DNA of 64,000 nucleotides from an uncultured Clostridia bacterium (GCA_930979925.1 CAKNIB010000007.1:1-64000), one strand, 5' to 3'. Shown: positions 51,280-60,423, counted from the first letter of the stretch. The notes: a model not told the origin generated them from the sequence alone. Numbers and translations: made by a program.

Positions 51280-52611
51280 TTACATCTCAAAATCTTTTTT
51301 TTGCTTTTCTTTTTGCTTTTTCCACTCTAAATATTCTTCATCTTCTTTTTCTGCAATTATATTTTTCAACCTTTCTATCTCCTGTTCAAGCTCTTGGGTC
51401 TTGTCAGTTTTTTCTTCCTTTTCTTGAGTTTGAGAAAATGCAAAAACATTTGTCATTGTGTTTGCACTGTTTAATTTTGTAGAATAATCAAGATGTGAAT
51501 AAATGTTTGCGGTGGTGCTGAAATCTGCATGACCAAGCCATTCTTGAATTTGCTTCATAGGAACACCGTTAGATAGCATAATACTCGCACAAGAGTGCCT
51601 TAAATCGTGAAATCTTATCTTCCTTAAATTGTTTCTTCGTAAAATTTTAATAAAGTTTTTTGTCAACCTGTTAGGGAGTATCAATCTTCCAAGATTATCA
51701 ACACAAACATAGTCTAAATAACGGTTATCATAATTTTTCCCAAGCAAAATCTTATTCTTTTCAATTTCATTCTTTTTGTCTAACAGCAATTGTTCTGCTT
51801 GTAGCAAAAGTGGTAATGTGCGGTTGCTTGTTTGATTTTTCAACTTGTCCGAAAGATAGATTTCTCTTTTCCCATCAATCTTCGTTTCCAAAACTTTGTG
51901 CTGAACAGAAATCAATTTATTTTCAAAATCAATTGCATTCCATTTCAAACCTAGCACTTCACTCCGCCTAAAACCATACATAGCAGTAAGCATAATAGGA
52001 AGTTTACATTCGTTATCTTGTATAACCTCAAACAATTTTTCAATCTCTTTAATATCATAAAAACTTGCTTTAAATTTTTCGACTTTTGGTCGTTTGACCT
52101 TGTCGGCAACATTGACTAAAACTAAATCATTTATAAAAGCATATTGCAAACACTCTCTAATCAAGACGTGATATTTTAAAACTGAGTTGCTTGACAGGCC
52201 TCGTGCATATTCGCTTTTATAAAATCCTTCAATGTGATAAGGTTTTAAATCTTTTAGTTTTAATCGCATATTTTTACAATATTTTGAAATATTCTCGGCA
52301 AGTTTGTTATACATATTGATTGTGACAGGCTCAATTGTGTTTTTCTTTATAACAAGAAAGTTTTTCAAGAAATCAACAAACAAAATATCTTCATTTGAAT
52401 TAGGTTCATTATTTAAATTTTGATTTATCTCAAAGGACTTTAAAATCTCTTTCATTTTTTGCTTTGCTTTTGTCTTATTGCCTTTTTCTCTTAATTCTGT
52501 TGAAATCCATTTTTGTTTAGGTTTACCATATTCATCTTTGTAATTCACGACAACATAGTATGTTCCGTGACTGACTTGTAAACTTCCTTTAATCATCAAC
52601 ATTTCCTCCAT
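51280..52611 (-). CDS. Tyrosine-type site-specific integrase
   Basis: MYGFRRSEVLGLKW, HDLRHSCASIMLSNGVPMKQIQEWLGHADFSTTANIYSHL. Confidence 0.93.
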   Translation of the reverse strand: MEEMLMIKGSLQVSHGTYYVVVNYKDEYGKPKQKWISTELREKGNKTKAKQKMKEILKSFEINQNLNNEPNSNEDILFVDFLKNFLVIKKNTIEPVTINMYNKLAENISKYCKNMRLKLKDLKPYHIEGFYKSEYARGLSSNSVLKYHVLIRECLQYAFINDLVLVNVADKVKRPKVEKFKASFYDIKEIEKLFEVIQDNECKLPIMLTAMYGFRRSEVLGLKWNAIDFENKLISVQHKVLETKIDGKREIYLSDKLKNQTSNRTLPLLLQAEQLLLDKKNEIEKNKILLGKNYDNRYLDYVCVDNLGRLILPNRLTKNFIKILRRNNLRKIRFHDLRHSCASIMLSNGVPMKQIQEWLGHADFSTTANIYSHLDYSTKLNSANTMTNVFAFSQTQEKEEKTDKTQELEQEIERLKNIIAEKEDEEYLEWKKQKEKQKKDFEM

Positions 52612-52807
52612 TGTTCAAAAAATCAATAACACTTTGTTTTGGTATCAAAATAAGATTTCCAGATTTAACACTTTTGATTTTGTTAGTGGCAATAAGCTCA
52701 TAGGCGGTATTTCTTCCAATGCCTAACATTTTTTGCAAGTCCTTAACCTTTACAACATCAGCAAAGTTAGTAAAGATATTTTTTGTATTTAAGTTTAATT
52801 CGTTCAT
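52589..52807 (-). CDS. Excisionase / helix-turn-helix DNA-binding protein
   Basis: VVKVKDLQKMLGIGRNTAYELIATNKIKSVKSGNLILIPKQSVIDFL; overlaps integrase. Confidence 0.85.
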   Translation of the reverse strand: MNELNLNTKNIFTNFADVVKVKDLQKMLGIGRNTAYELIATNKIKSVKSGNLILIPKQSVIDFLNNGGNVDD

Positions 52808-52929
52808 TGTAATCTCCTCAAAAAATTAAAATTTCTTTTCTATATTTAAAAAATTTTCTATTCTAAATTTTTGAGAAAATGTATTTCATTTTCCGTTTGT
52901 TTTCTATATCTATTCTTTAAAATGTGGCT

Positions 52930-53175
52930 TGCAGATATGGGCTCCCGAAAAGTTTAGTAAACTTTTTGGGTAAAGGAAAAGTTAACCGTAAGTGGCAAGC
53001 AAATTTTGCTTGCAAAATTTCAAGCCCAAAGGTTGCACTTTGACGTGAAAATGGGTTTTCCCATTTGTCGAGATAAAGGAAGAAAACGAGTCAAAAAATG
53101 TATCATAAGAAAATGCTTGTAAAACAAGTGTTTTCTTAACATTTTTGACCAAAAGCGTTTCTTCCGCTTATCCTG
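52930..53175. other. Palindrome-rich non-coding region, candidate oriT/origin
   Basis: Hairpins CCCgAAAAGTTT/AAACTTTTtGGG (52944-52970), GCAAGCAAA/TTTGCTTGC (52995-53013), AAATGGG/CCCATTT (53049-53066), ~88-nt imperfect hairpin (53078-53165). Confidence 0.5.
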
Positions 53176-53324
53176 TATATCGTCAAAGCAAAATCTGACT
53201 CATTCGAAAACACAAAATTCTTTGTATTTTCTCATTCCAACGATTTGCTTTTCCTCTTCCAAAAAATTCTTGCAAGCAAGTATTTTCGGGAACCCTTTTA
53301 GATATAATTTCGTCATAGCAAACA

Positions 53325-54503
53325 CTACATTTCGTATTCATTTCTTTCTCTATAAGCTTCAAGTTTTTCAAGAAATCTTTGGAATTCCATCATCTCATAT
53401 TGCTCCTGCTGTTTGTAATAATCTAAACAAGAAAACAAATATTCAAGTTGTCTTTTTCGTTGTCGTTTCTTAAAAAATCTATCTCGCTTTGTATGCGTTG
53501 TTGTGCTATCTAAGTTATCTTTAATCTTTCCAATTTCAAGTGCAGTTTGAATTGTTTTGTTGCCAAGCCTTCGCAGTAAATCTTTGTGATAAATCTCTGG
53601 GCCATATTTGTCAGGAATATGTTTGTAGTTTTTGTTTTGCCAAATTTTAAGATTTGAAATTTGAGTTTTGTAGTCAATATATTTCAGCTTCATTTCTTTG
53701 TTTGAATAGATAATGCTTTCTGTCAGTTTATCAACTTCATTTTTCAAAAACTCCATATTTTCACTGTCATAACTTACTCTTCCTGTTTTTGGTATTTGCA
53801 AATACAACTTCAAAAACTTTCTTTTGAGCGACCGTGTCATTTCAAAAATATTAGTGCTTCCATTAATCTCTTCTCTTAAATCTTTTCGCAGTTTGACAAT
53901 CTCGGCAGTCTTGTTTGTGAGTGCTTTTTCAAAGATGATTTTGCTTGTGATTAAAACATCTTTCGCTATCTTTCCAGAGTGATAGGAGAGTGTTTTATTG
54001 TTCTTCATAAACTGTGGCTCTTTCTCGAAGAATGATATGTGGATATGCTTGTTCTCGGTGTTCTCGTGAAGTCCTGCATACCAAACAATATTGTCTTTGT
54101 CAAGTCCTGCACGAGTAAAGAATTTTGGTAATTCTTTCTTTAAAAAGTTATAGGCTTGTTTATAATCTCTACAATATTCATCTCCAAACTCTTCACGAAA
54201 AGAAATCACACAATCCCATATACAACTTTGAGTGTTCCTTAACATTTCCCTTAACTCTTTCTTCTCATCATCATTTAAAAGACCTTTCGCACTAAACATG
54301 CCACAAGACTTCTCGCTGTTACCAACATATTCGGTGTAGTCTTTTGGCACGCTTGTCACACTTCCCGTGTCAACATAACTGACATAGTTATAACTGCCAT
54401 TGCAACTTAAAAATTCACGCTTGCGAATTTTATCTTCCTGCTTTGTGTTGTATTTATCACTTGGCTTGTAATACTTGCAAATAAACACAATGTTATCTGT
54501 CAT
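53325..54503 (-). CDS. MobL-type relaxase
   Basis: IVWYAGLHENTENKHIHISFFEKEP with relaxase-like HxH; next to RHH-like small protein and integrase. Confidence 0.75.
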   Translation of the reverse strand: MTDNIVFICKYYKPSDKYNTKQEDKIRKREFLSCNGSYNYVSYVDTGSVTSVPKDYTEYVGNSEKSCGMFSAKGLLNDDEKKELREMLRNTQSCIWDCVISFREEFGDEYCRDYKQAYNFLKKELPKFFTRAGLDKDNIVWYAGLHENTENKHIHISFFEKEPQFMKNNKTLSYHSGKIAKDVLITSKIIFEKALTNKTAEIVKLRKDLREEINGSTNIFEMTRSLKRKFLKLYLQIPKTGRVSYDSENMEFLKNEVDKLTESIIYSNKEMKLKYIDYKTQISNLKIWQNKNYKHIPDKYGPEIYHKDLLRRLGNKTIQTALEIGKIKDNLDSTTTHTKRDRFFKKRQRKRQLEYLFSCLDYYKQQEQYEMMEFQRFLEKLEAYRERNEYEM

Positions 54504-54730
54504 CTTTTCACGCTCTCATAGATTGCATTAACAACATCTTTGATTTCATCAATTCCTTCCAAAATCTCATCTTCTTTGCTTTCTCTTTCTGCAAATTGCT
54601 TTAAACACGCGTTTAGAAACTCGTTAATTGACTTGTATCGGCTTTTTTGATAAATCTCTTGTAATTTATCGACAAGCTTCAAATCGTGAATTCTGAGCAT
54701 ATTCTCACACTTAATCTTGTCTGACTTCAT
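54500..54730 (-). CDS. Small DNA-binding/mobilisation accessory protein (RHH-like)
   Basis: MLRIHDLKLVDKLQEIYQKSRYKSINEFLNACLKQF; 4-bp overlap with relaxase. Confidence 0.6.
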   Translation of the reverse strand: MKSDKIKCENMLRIHDLKLVDKLQEIYQKSRYKSINEFLNACLKQFAERESKEDEILEGIDEIKDVVNAIYESVKR

Positions 54731-54810
54731 ACTTCCTCCTTTTTAGTTTTAGATTTTGAGTTTAAATTTTAATTTTACATTTCACACCTCCTTTTAAATG
54801 ATTTTACTAT

Positions 54811-54952
54811 TCTCGCGTTATCACCATTTGATAATGCGGAAATAGTTTTCGCAAAGATTTTAGCATTGTCGCTGCACATACATTGTGTGCAGCGGGAAAT
54901 ATTTTTTATTTACTTTAACATTATCGCGGGGACAGCATTTGTCCCTGCGGAA
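54811..54952. repeat. Three ~55-bp-spaced covarying hairpins
   Basis: TCGCGTTATCA-ccat-TTGATAATGCGGAAATA; TCGCTGCACA-tacat-TGTGTGCAGCGGGAAATA; TCGCGGGGACA-gcat-TTGTCCCTGCGGAAAAA. Confidence 0.7.
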
Positions 54953-54994
54953 AAATTTGTTAAGAAAAAATATCTCTGCACCGCAAAGATATTA

Positions 54995-55081
54995 GTCCCT
55001 CTACTTATATAACCACACAAAACTTAAAATCGTCAGGGTATTTTTGGCTATTTTTACAAAAAAAATTTAAAACTTTTACCT
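54995..55081 (+). repeat. Direct repeat copy A flanking VWA/MoxR/DGR cassette
   Basis: GTCCCTCTACTTATATAACCACACAAAACTTAAAATCGTCAGGGTATTTTTGGC...; pairs with 60335-60423. Confidence 0.75.
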
Positions 55082-55180
55082 TTTGTTATTTCTACACTAT
55101 GAAGAAATTCATATAACCTATGAAATCTTAAACCGTGACAGTGTTTTTATAAAAAAGTCAACATATTTTATGCTGACTTT

Positions 55181-56695
55181 TTATAATGAAAGTTCTGGCT
55201 CTGCCAAATCTCTTTCTGCATTGATCATATTTTGCAAATCTTTTGGATAAACATCAATAACCTTGCCACAGCATGGATGAAAATCCCTATTGCTATATAC
55301 AAGCCAAATAACATTTATTCCTTTTAAATCTTCTTTTGGCATAGTTCCCGGACAAGGCTCGCCGTCTGTGAAAACAATTTTATTTACTTCACGCCTTTTA
55401 GAAAATGAGCGAACTGCTAAGTCCCAATCTTCCGTCCAAGCAGAATTTCCACGTGCTTGTGACGGGATTTTAAAATTGTCAATATCTCTATTAGACTTGA
55501 TTTCGACCATACCCCAAAATCTTTCATTAAAGCAACCAACTTTCAACTTAGACTCTTTAAGAATAGGTTTAAGTTGTCTTAAAAAGGCTTTTACCATTTC
55601 AAGAGAAACTGAGCCAGAAACATCAATCATAACTTCGGTTTCAGCTTCATCTTCAACATCATTTTCTTCAAGTCTGTATGCATAGTTATTTTCTACAATT
55701 GACCTGCGTTGTGACCAAATCGTTTCTGTTTTTTCAACTTCTCGCCTTAAAAGCAATTTCCAATCAAGTATAGGTTTTGCCTGTCCAACATCTCCAAGTT
55801 CAATGTTTCCGCTTTGTGATTTTTTTAATTCCTGTTCTCGCAAACCTTCCATATTTCGTTTTGCACGTTCACGTCTTTCTTGACGATTTTCTTGAAACTC
55901 AGTTTTTTCATCAAATTGCGCCTTATCAAATTCAGGAATTTGAGCATTAGGGTCTAACTTACTATTTTCTGCAACTTGGCTCGACTGTCCATTTTGTTCG
56001 GCTTTGTTCATTTGTTTATTGTCTTGTTTTTTGCTTTCTTCAAATGCTTTTTCCCAAAGGCTGTGGTCATCAGCGAATTGTTCACCACTATCAGTACCTT
56101 GCTCTTGATTATATTGGCTTTTTGGTTGTCCGTCAAAACTATCTTGGCCATTCTTTTCTTGACTTTCTTCGCCACTTTGGGCATTGCCTTGACCGTTTTG
56201 TTTATTTTGTTTTTCGTCACCATTTTGACTTTGATTTTGTTCATTCTTAGATTGCTGTTGCTGCTTGGTTTGTTTTTCTTTTAAAAGTTTATCATAAAAC
56301 TCTTCAGCACTATAATTCAAAGCTTCTGGCATATTGACATATCCATTCTTTATTTTAAATCCATCTCTCTCTAAATTTGCATTGATTATGGCATCAGTTG
56401 CAATATTCCAAAGTTCTTGATCTCGTTGTTGACCGTTTCTATCCATAATTCTATACATGTGCTCAAATTTCACATGCATAAGTTCATGTGCAATGATGAA
56501 AAGTTTGTCATCATCACTTAAACTTGCAAGATAATCGGGGTCGAAATAAATATTTTTTCCGTCAGTTGCTGCAGTATGATATTTTAAATCTGTTCTGTAT
56601 TCCAAATTAGCACCAGCAATTTGTGCACCAAAGCGAGGATACCTTGCAATCATTAATCTTTTGACATCTTGCAAAAGTTTTCTGTCATATTCCAT
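55181..56695 (-). CDS. DUF2201-like putative metallopeptidase with C-terminal VWA-like domain
   Basis: FIIAHELMHVKFEH zinc motif; EVMIDVSGSVSLEMV VWA MIDAS-like; Gln/Asn-rich linker. Confidence 0.8.
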   Translation of the reverse strand: MEYDRKLLQDVKRLMIARYPRFGAQIAGANLEYRTDLKYHTAATDGKNIYFDPDYLASLSDDDKLFIIAHELMHVKFEHMYRIMDRNGQQRDQELWNIATDAIINANLERDGFKIKNGYVNMPEALNYSAEEFYDKLLKEKQTKQQQQSKNEQNQSQNGDEKQNKQNGQGNAQSGEESQEKNGQDSFDGQPKSQYNQEQGTDSGEQFADDHSLWEKAFEESKKQDNKQMNKAEQNGQSSQVAENSKLDPNAQIPEFDKAQFDEKTEFQENRQERRERAKRNMEGLREQELKKSQSGNIELGDVGQAKPILDWKLLLRREVEKTETIWSQRRSIVENNYAYRLEENDVEDEAETEVMIDVSGSVSLEMVKAFLRQLKPILKESKLKVGCFNERFWGMVEIKSNRDIDNFKIPSQARGNSAWTEDWDLAVRSFSKRREVNKIVFTDGEPCPGTMPKEDLKGINVIWLVYSNRDFHPCCGKVIDVYPKDLQNMINAERDLAEPELSL

Positions 56696-56704
56696 AGAGC
56701 ACCC

Positions 56705-57088
56705 CTAAAAAGCCACAACCGCAAAATGATATAGGTCTTGAGATATATTCTTTAAAGTAGACCTATCTTTCACTGTAAAAACTATAATACAATTCTTTGG
56801 AAGATAGTATCCATTTAGTTCTCTATCTTTAACAAGACTAACATATCTATTTTGTTGTTCAGTCGAAATTTCGTCAATTCCTTTAATTACGAAATAACAT
56901 AATTTATTTTTTTTGCATTTTTCATCAATCTTGTCTGCATATGGTGGAATGCTTCCTGTGAGAAGAAATTTGTCGCTCACATTTGCTTTCATAGAAACGA
57001 TTGGAGATAATTTTTCACTATCTATATTTTCAATTACAACACAAGTAGCATTTGAATTGCGCTGTAAATCTATTAATTCTTTTATCAT
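56705..57088 (-). CDS. Small protein of MoxR/VWA operon
   Basis: 127 aa between MoxR-like ATPase and VWA genes; 4-bp overlap with ATPase stop. Confidence 0.6.
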   Translation of the reverse strand: MIKELIDLQRNSNATCVVIENIDSEKLSPIVSMKANVSDKFLLTGSIPPYADKIDEKCKKNKLCYFVIKGIDEISTEQQNRYVSLVKDRELNGYYLPKNCIIVFTVKDRSTLKNISQDLYHFAVVAF

Positions 57089-59403
57089 CTAATCATCCCT
57101 CCTTCATCTTCAAGCTGCATAGCCGAGATTTCTCTTAACTCTGCTATTTTTTCCATACGCTTTTCATCATTACCAGCCCAATAGATGTCGTAGACAGACA
57201 AATATTCTGGATCGCAATGTTTGCGTATAAATTCTCTACAAACGCCAACTTGTTCGGGGGTTGCATTTAGAAGCCCTGCCATAGTTGCGAATTTTTCGTT
57301 AATATCAGTTGGAAGGTCTGCTTGAGTGTATCTCTTTTCAACTATTTCTTCAACGGTAAGGGTAGGGTGATTATAAAAATCAAAAAACTCTTCCGCCCAT
57401 TCTTCACGCAGTTTTGAGCCAATTGAAGCTTTAAGTAGCGCCTCAACATCTTTTCCTACGAATTTACCATTTTTTAAATCTTCTTCAAAGGCATAAAGAG
57501 TTCTTGAAATAGATTCCCAACCACGAGGGTCATTTGTTCTTCCACGGCAACCATTTCGGTCAAGATGATTTTCTCCAACTTCTGGTTCTTCATAGAAATA
57601 TCCCATATCTTCTATTTCTTCACTACGTCGATTTTCTTGATATTTTGAGAAAATATAGCCAATAACAGAAGGGTGTATTTTTGAAGGAATTGCAAACTCG
57701 TATATCCATTCGCCAACTTTTGGTTCCATATCTAAAATGTGGTCAAATCTCTTTTCAAGAGGCTCTGCCAAATCTTCGGCAACATTAGAATATTTTTTCT
57801 GGTTTCCCGTTGCAACCACAACAGTGTTTGCAGGAAGTTTTAGTCCTTTTCCCGTTTCAACAAGTTTGTTAAGAACAAGAGTGTAGACAAGTGATTGAAC
57901 AGCAGGTTTAACGTTCAAAAGTTCATCAAGCATAATAACAACTTTGCCCTTCGCTGTTTTTGAACGCTCGTAAATTGTGTCAGCAAGGTCATAAAGATTT
58001 TGAATGTTCTCTTGAATAAGTTTTCTTTCATCATCTGTTGCACAAGCCATAAGTGCTTGTTTGGCAAAATCTGGCGGAATAGATTGTCCCGTCTGTAAGT
58101 TCATAGAACCCACAACCTTTTCAGGGAACATATTGTTTGTAAGTTTTATATAAATCAAGTCTGGATACAGCTTTTTAATTCTTTCGGTTTTACCAATTCC
58201 AGAAGGACCACGGAGCAAAACAGATTGCCCAGCGTCAATCCAACTTTCAATCATTTCGGTATCGGTCATTCTTCTGCGCTGATTTTGAGGAGTTTTATCT
58301 GGATTCAATTTTTCAAGCCTTGACCTGCGAACTTGTGGCTCAAATGTGAGTTCTTTTTCATCTTCTTGTGTGATAGCGGAAGAAATACTCAAAGAACTAT
58401 CAAGCGCTTCTTGTAGAAATCCTTTACCTTTGAAACAATAATTTTTATCCGATTTATATCTTTTATTTCCGTTTCCCTTACTCAATTCTTCGTGTAAATC
58501 ATAGCCATTAAAAATCGCACGCAATGGACTGTTTTGCCACATTGTATGTTCTGTTTCGCCATATTCTGGATAGAAAGGAATTCCTGACATAATTCCTTCT
58601 TCCGATTTTACATAAATAGTTTTAGCAGTTCCATTTCCATTAGGATTGATAGACCTTGGAAGTTCATCCCAATTTTTTATTTTCCATTTGATTGGTTGAA
58701 CTTCGGCCCACATAGGAGTTCCGTCTTCTGGTGCTTTCGTTTTGTCCTTATATTCAGAGTCATTGTCATATTTTTTTGAAATAACTCGAACATATTTTTT
58801 GCCACCATATTCGAACTCTTGATTTTGCTGGAAACTGCCGTCTTCTTTCATATATCCGGTGTAGGTTTTACCGGTTGGAGTTAATTTATGTGCATTAAAA
58901 AGTCTTTCTAATTCTCCGCTATTTTTTGCTTTATCTTGTGGATAAGAGCCAAATTCAATAGTGTAATATAAAATTTTGCCACTTTTATCCTTAAAAGACT
59001 CAATTTTAAAGTCGCTCGACGCGCTTCGCGCGGAGATTACAGATGAGAGATTAAGGTGTAAAGCTGGACACAGCCCAGCGCTCTTTCTGTCTGCATGTTT
59101 ATAGTCGAGCGAGCCATCACTTCTAACATAGTACACATGACTCCTAGAGTTGGCCGAGCGCAGCCAATACCAAGTCGATTGTCTATCCTTAGGACCTTTT
59201 CTTTCTCCACCAAGGAAGGCCCCATTCATAACAGCGTAATCTGAAGCGTAAACATAACATTTATCTGAATCTATGCCTTTCACTTCATCATAAGTTTCAA
59301 AGAACACAAAATCTTGGGTATCAAACGCAGAGTTGCCTGTTTTTTGATTTTCGTCAGTATTGTCAAGACGTGTTCTTACAATAAAATCTTTTAATTCTGC
59401 CAT
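57085..59403 (-). CDS. MoxR-type AAA ATPase with N-terminal DUF6273/CLec-like (DGR target-type) domain
   Basis: N-term STWYWLRSANSRSHVYYVRSDGSLDYKHADRKSAGLCPALHLNLSS; ATPase RGPSGIGKTERIKK and VVIMLDELLN. Confidence 0.8.
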   Translation of the reverse strand: MAELKDFIVRTRLDNTDENQKTGNSAFDTQDFVFFETYDEVKGIDSDKCYVYASDYAVMNGAFLGGERKGPKDRQSTWYWLRSANSRSHVYYVRSDGSLDYKHADRKSAGLCPALHLNLSSVISARSASSDFKIESFKDKSGKILYYTIEFGSYPQDKAKNSGELERLFNAHKLTPTGKTYTGYMKEDGSFQQNQEFEYGGKKYVRVISKKYDNDSEYKDKTKAPEDGTPMWAEVQPIKWKIKNWDELPRSINPNGNGTAKTIYVKSEEGIMSGIPFYPEYGETEHTMWQNSPLRAIFNGYDLHEELSKGNGNKRYKSDKNYCFKGKGFLQEALDSSLSISSAITQEDEKELTFEPQVRRSRLEKLNPDKTPQNQRRRMTDTEMIESWIDAGQSVLLRGPSGIGKTERIKKLYPDLIYIKLTNNMFPEKVVGSMNLQTGQSIPPDFAKQALMACATDDERKLIQENIQNLYDLADTIYERSKTAKGKVVIMLDELLNVKPAVQSLVYTLVLNKLVETGKGLKLPANTVVVATGNQKKYSNVAEDLAEPLEKRFDHILDMEPKVGEWIYEFAIPSKIHPSVIGYIFSKYQENRRSEEIEDMGYFYEEPEVGENHLDRNGCRGRTNDPRGWESISRTLYAFEEDLKNGKFVGKDVEALLKASIGSKLREEWAEEFFDFYNHPTLTVEEIVEKRYTQADLPTDINEKFATMAGLLNATPEQVGVCREFIRKHCDPEYLSVYDIYWAGNDEKRMEKIAELREISAMQLEDEGGMIR
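59015..59035 (-). promoter_or_regulatory. GC-rich hairpin downstream of variable region
   Basis: Coding strand CTC CGCGC-GAA-GCGCG tc GAG inside an otherwise AT-rich gene. Confidence 0.6.
59050..59172 (-). other. Candidate DGR variable repeat (VR)
   Basis: Encodes WYWLRSAN...GLCPALHLNL; many NNY codons in positions AAY-template DGRs diversify; hairpin follows; DGR-type RT gene adjacent. Confidence 0.55.
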
Positions 59404-59473
59404 ATTTTAACTCCTTTGATGAAACGAGTATAACATAATTTTGTTATAAATGCAATACTAAAGCAATGTAATT

Positions 59474-60094
59474 TTATATTTTGTATTTTGTTCTAAGAGT
59501 TATAAGTAATTTTTTTGAATTTGAATGGCATAAATGCCCCTTAAAGGCATTTAATCTGACATCAATGTATTCTTTATCAACAAGGTTGTTATTGCGTAGT
59601 TTTGACAGTGTTTTCACATTTTTTCTTAACCTTAATTTTGCTTGTCCGCGTAGAAATGTTTTAATTTTACCTTTTTCACAGAGTATATGTCTAAATCCTA
59701 AAAAATCAATTTCGTTTTTAAGCCTGCCAATTTGTGTTTTGCTGTTAAGGGATAAATCAAGTTCTTCCTTTACACATTTTTCGATTTCTTGTTTGCAGAA
59801 TTTAAGATATTCTTTATTGTTATGAACTAAAATCATGTCGTCCATATAGCGAACGTAATACTTTATTCGTAGTTTTTCTTTAATCAATCTATCAACCTTG
59901 TTCAGATAAAATAATGCAAACCATTGGCTTGTTTGATTGCCAATAGGAAGCCCAACTTTTGTGTCATTGTTTTTGCTTTGTAATATGGTGTTTATAAACC
60001 ATAAATCTTCTTCATCAAGTGATGTTTTTGCCAGATTTTTAAGTAAAATTTCGTGATTTATGCTTTGAAAATATTTTTTAATATCACATTTCAA
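59474..60094 (-). pseudogene. DGR-like reverse transcriptase, N-terminally truncated
   Basis: LKCDIKKYFQSINHEIL, GLPIGNQTSQWFALFYLNKVD (DGR IGxxxSQ), YVRYMDDMILVHN, IDFLGFRH; in-frame stop shortly upstream removes RT motifs 1-2. Confidence 0.75.
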
Positions 60095-60335
60095 AAAATA
60101 TCCAGATGTTTTAGTTGCTGGCGATGAAACATATCACAAAAAAGATTTGCTAAAAGTTGCAAAAAGATATGGAAAATTTTATTTGTTGCAAGATTACGAT
60201 AACAAAGATATTAGCATAATAAAAATTGCAGATGGGAAAATGGAGTTTTATATAGAAAATAATGGAAAGATTTGGGAAGCAGATAGTGACGTTAACCTAA
60301 TCGTAAACGAAAAACAAGAAGAAAAAATTAAATAG
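60095..60335 (+). pseudogene. C-terminal fragment of unidentified protein
   Basis: YPDVLVAGDETYHKKDLLKVAKRYGKFYLLQDYDNKD...EEKIK open on + strand, abutting the RT truncation point. Confidence 0.45.
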
Positions 60336-60423
60336 TTCCTCTACTTATATAACTACAAAAAATCTTGAATCGTGGGGCCATTTTTAGCAATTTTCTTAAA
60401 AATAATTTAAAAAATTTTTACAC
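60335..60423 (+). repeat. Direct repeat copy B flanking VWA/MoxR/DGR cassette
   Basis: GTTCCTCTACTTATATAACTACAAAAAATCTTGAATCGTGGGGCCATTTTTAGC...; pairs with 54995-55081. Confidence 0.75.

Noticed and set aside
53183-53371. 62-aa ORF with CSVCYDEI cysteine motif
   Set aside because: Overlaps the relaxase 3' end and the non-coding palindromic region; too weak to call as a gene
55976-56284. Hydrophobic 102-aa ORF on + strand
   Set aside because: Antisense artefact of the Gln/Asn/Lys-rich linker of the VWA protein
59037-59225. 62-aa ORF within the MoxR-like gene
   Set aside because: Alternate frame over the candidate variable region; the main frame carries the domain homology
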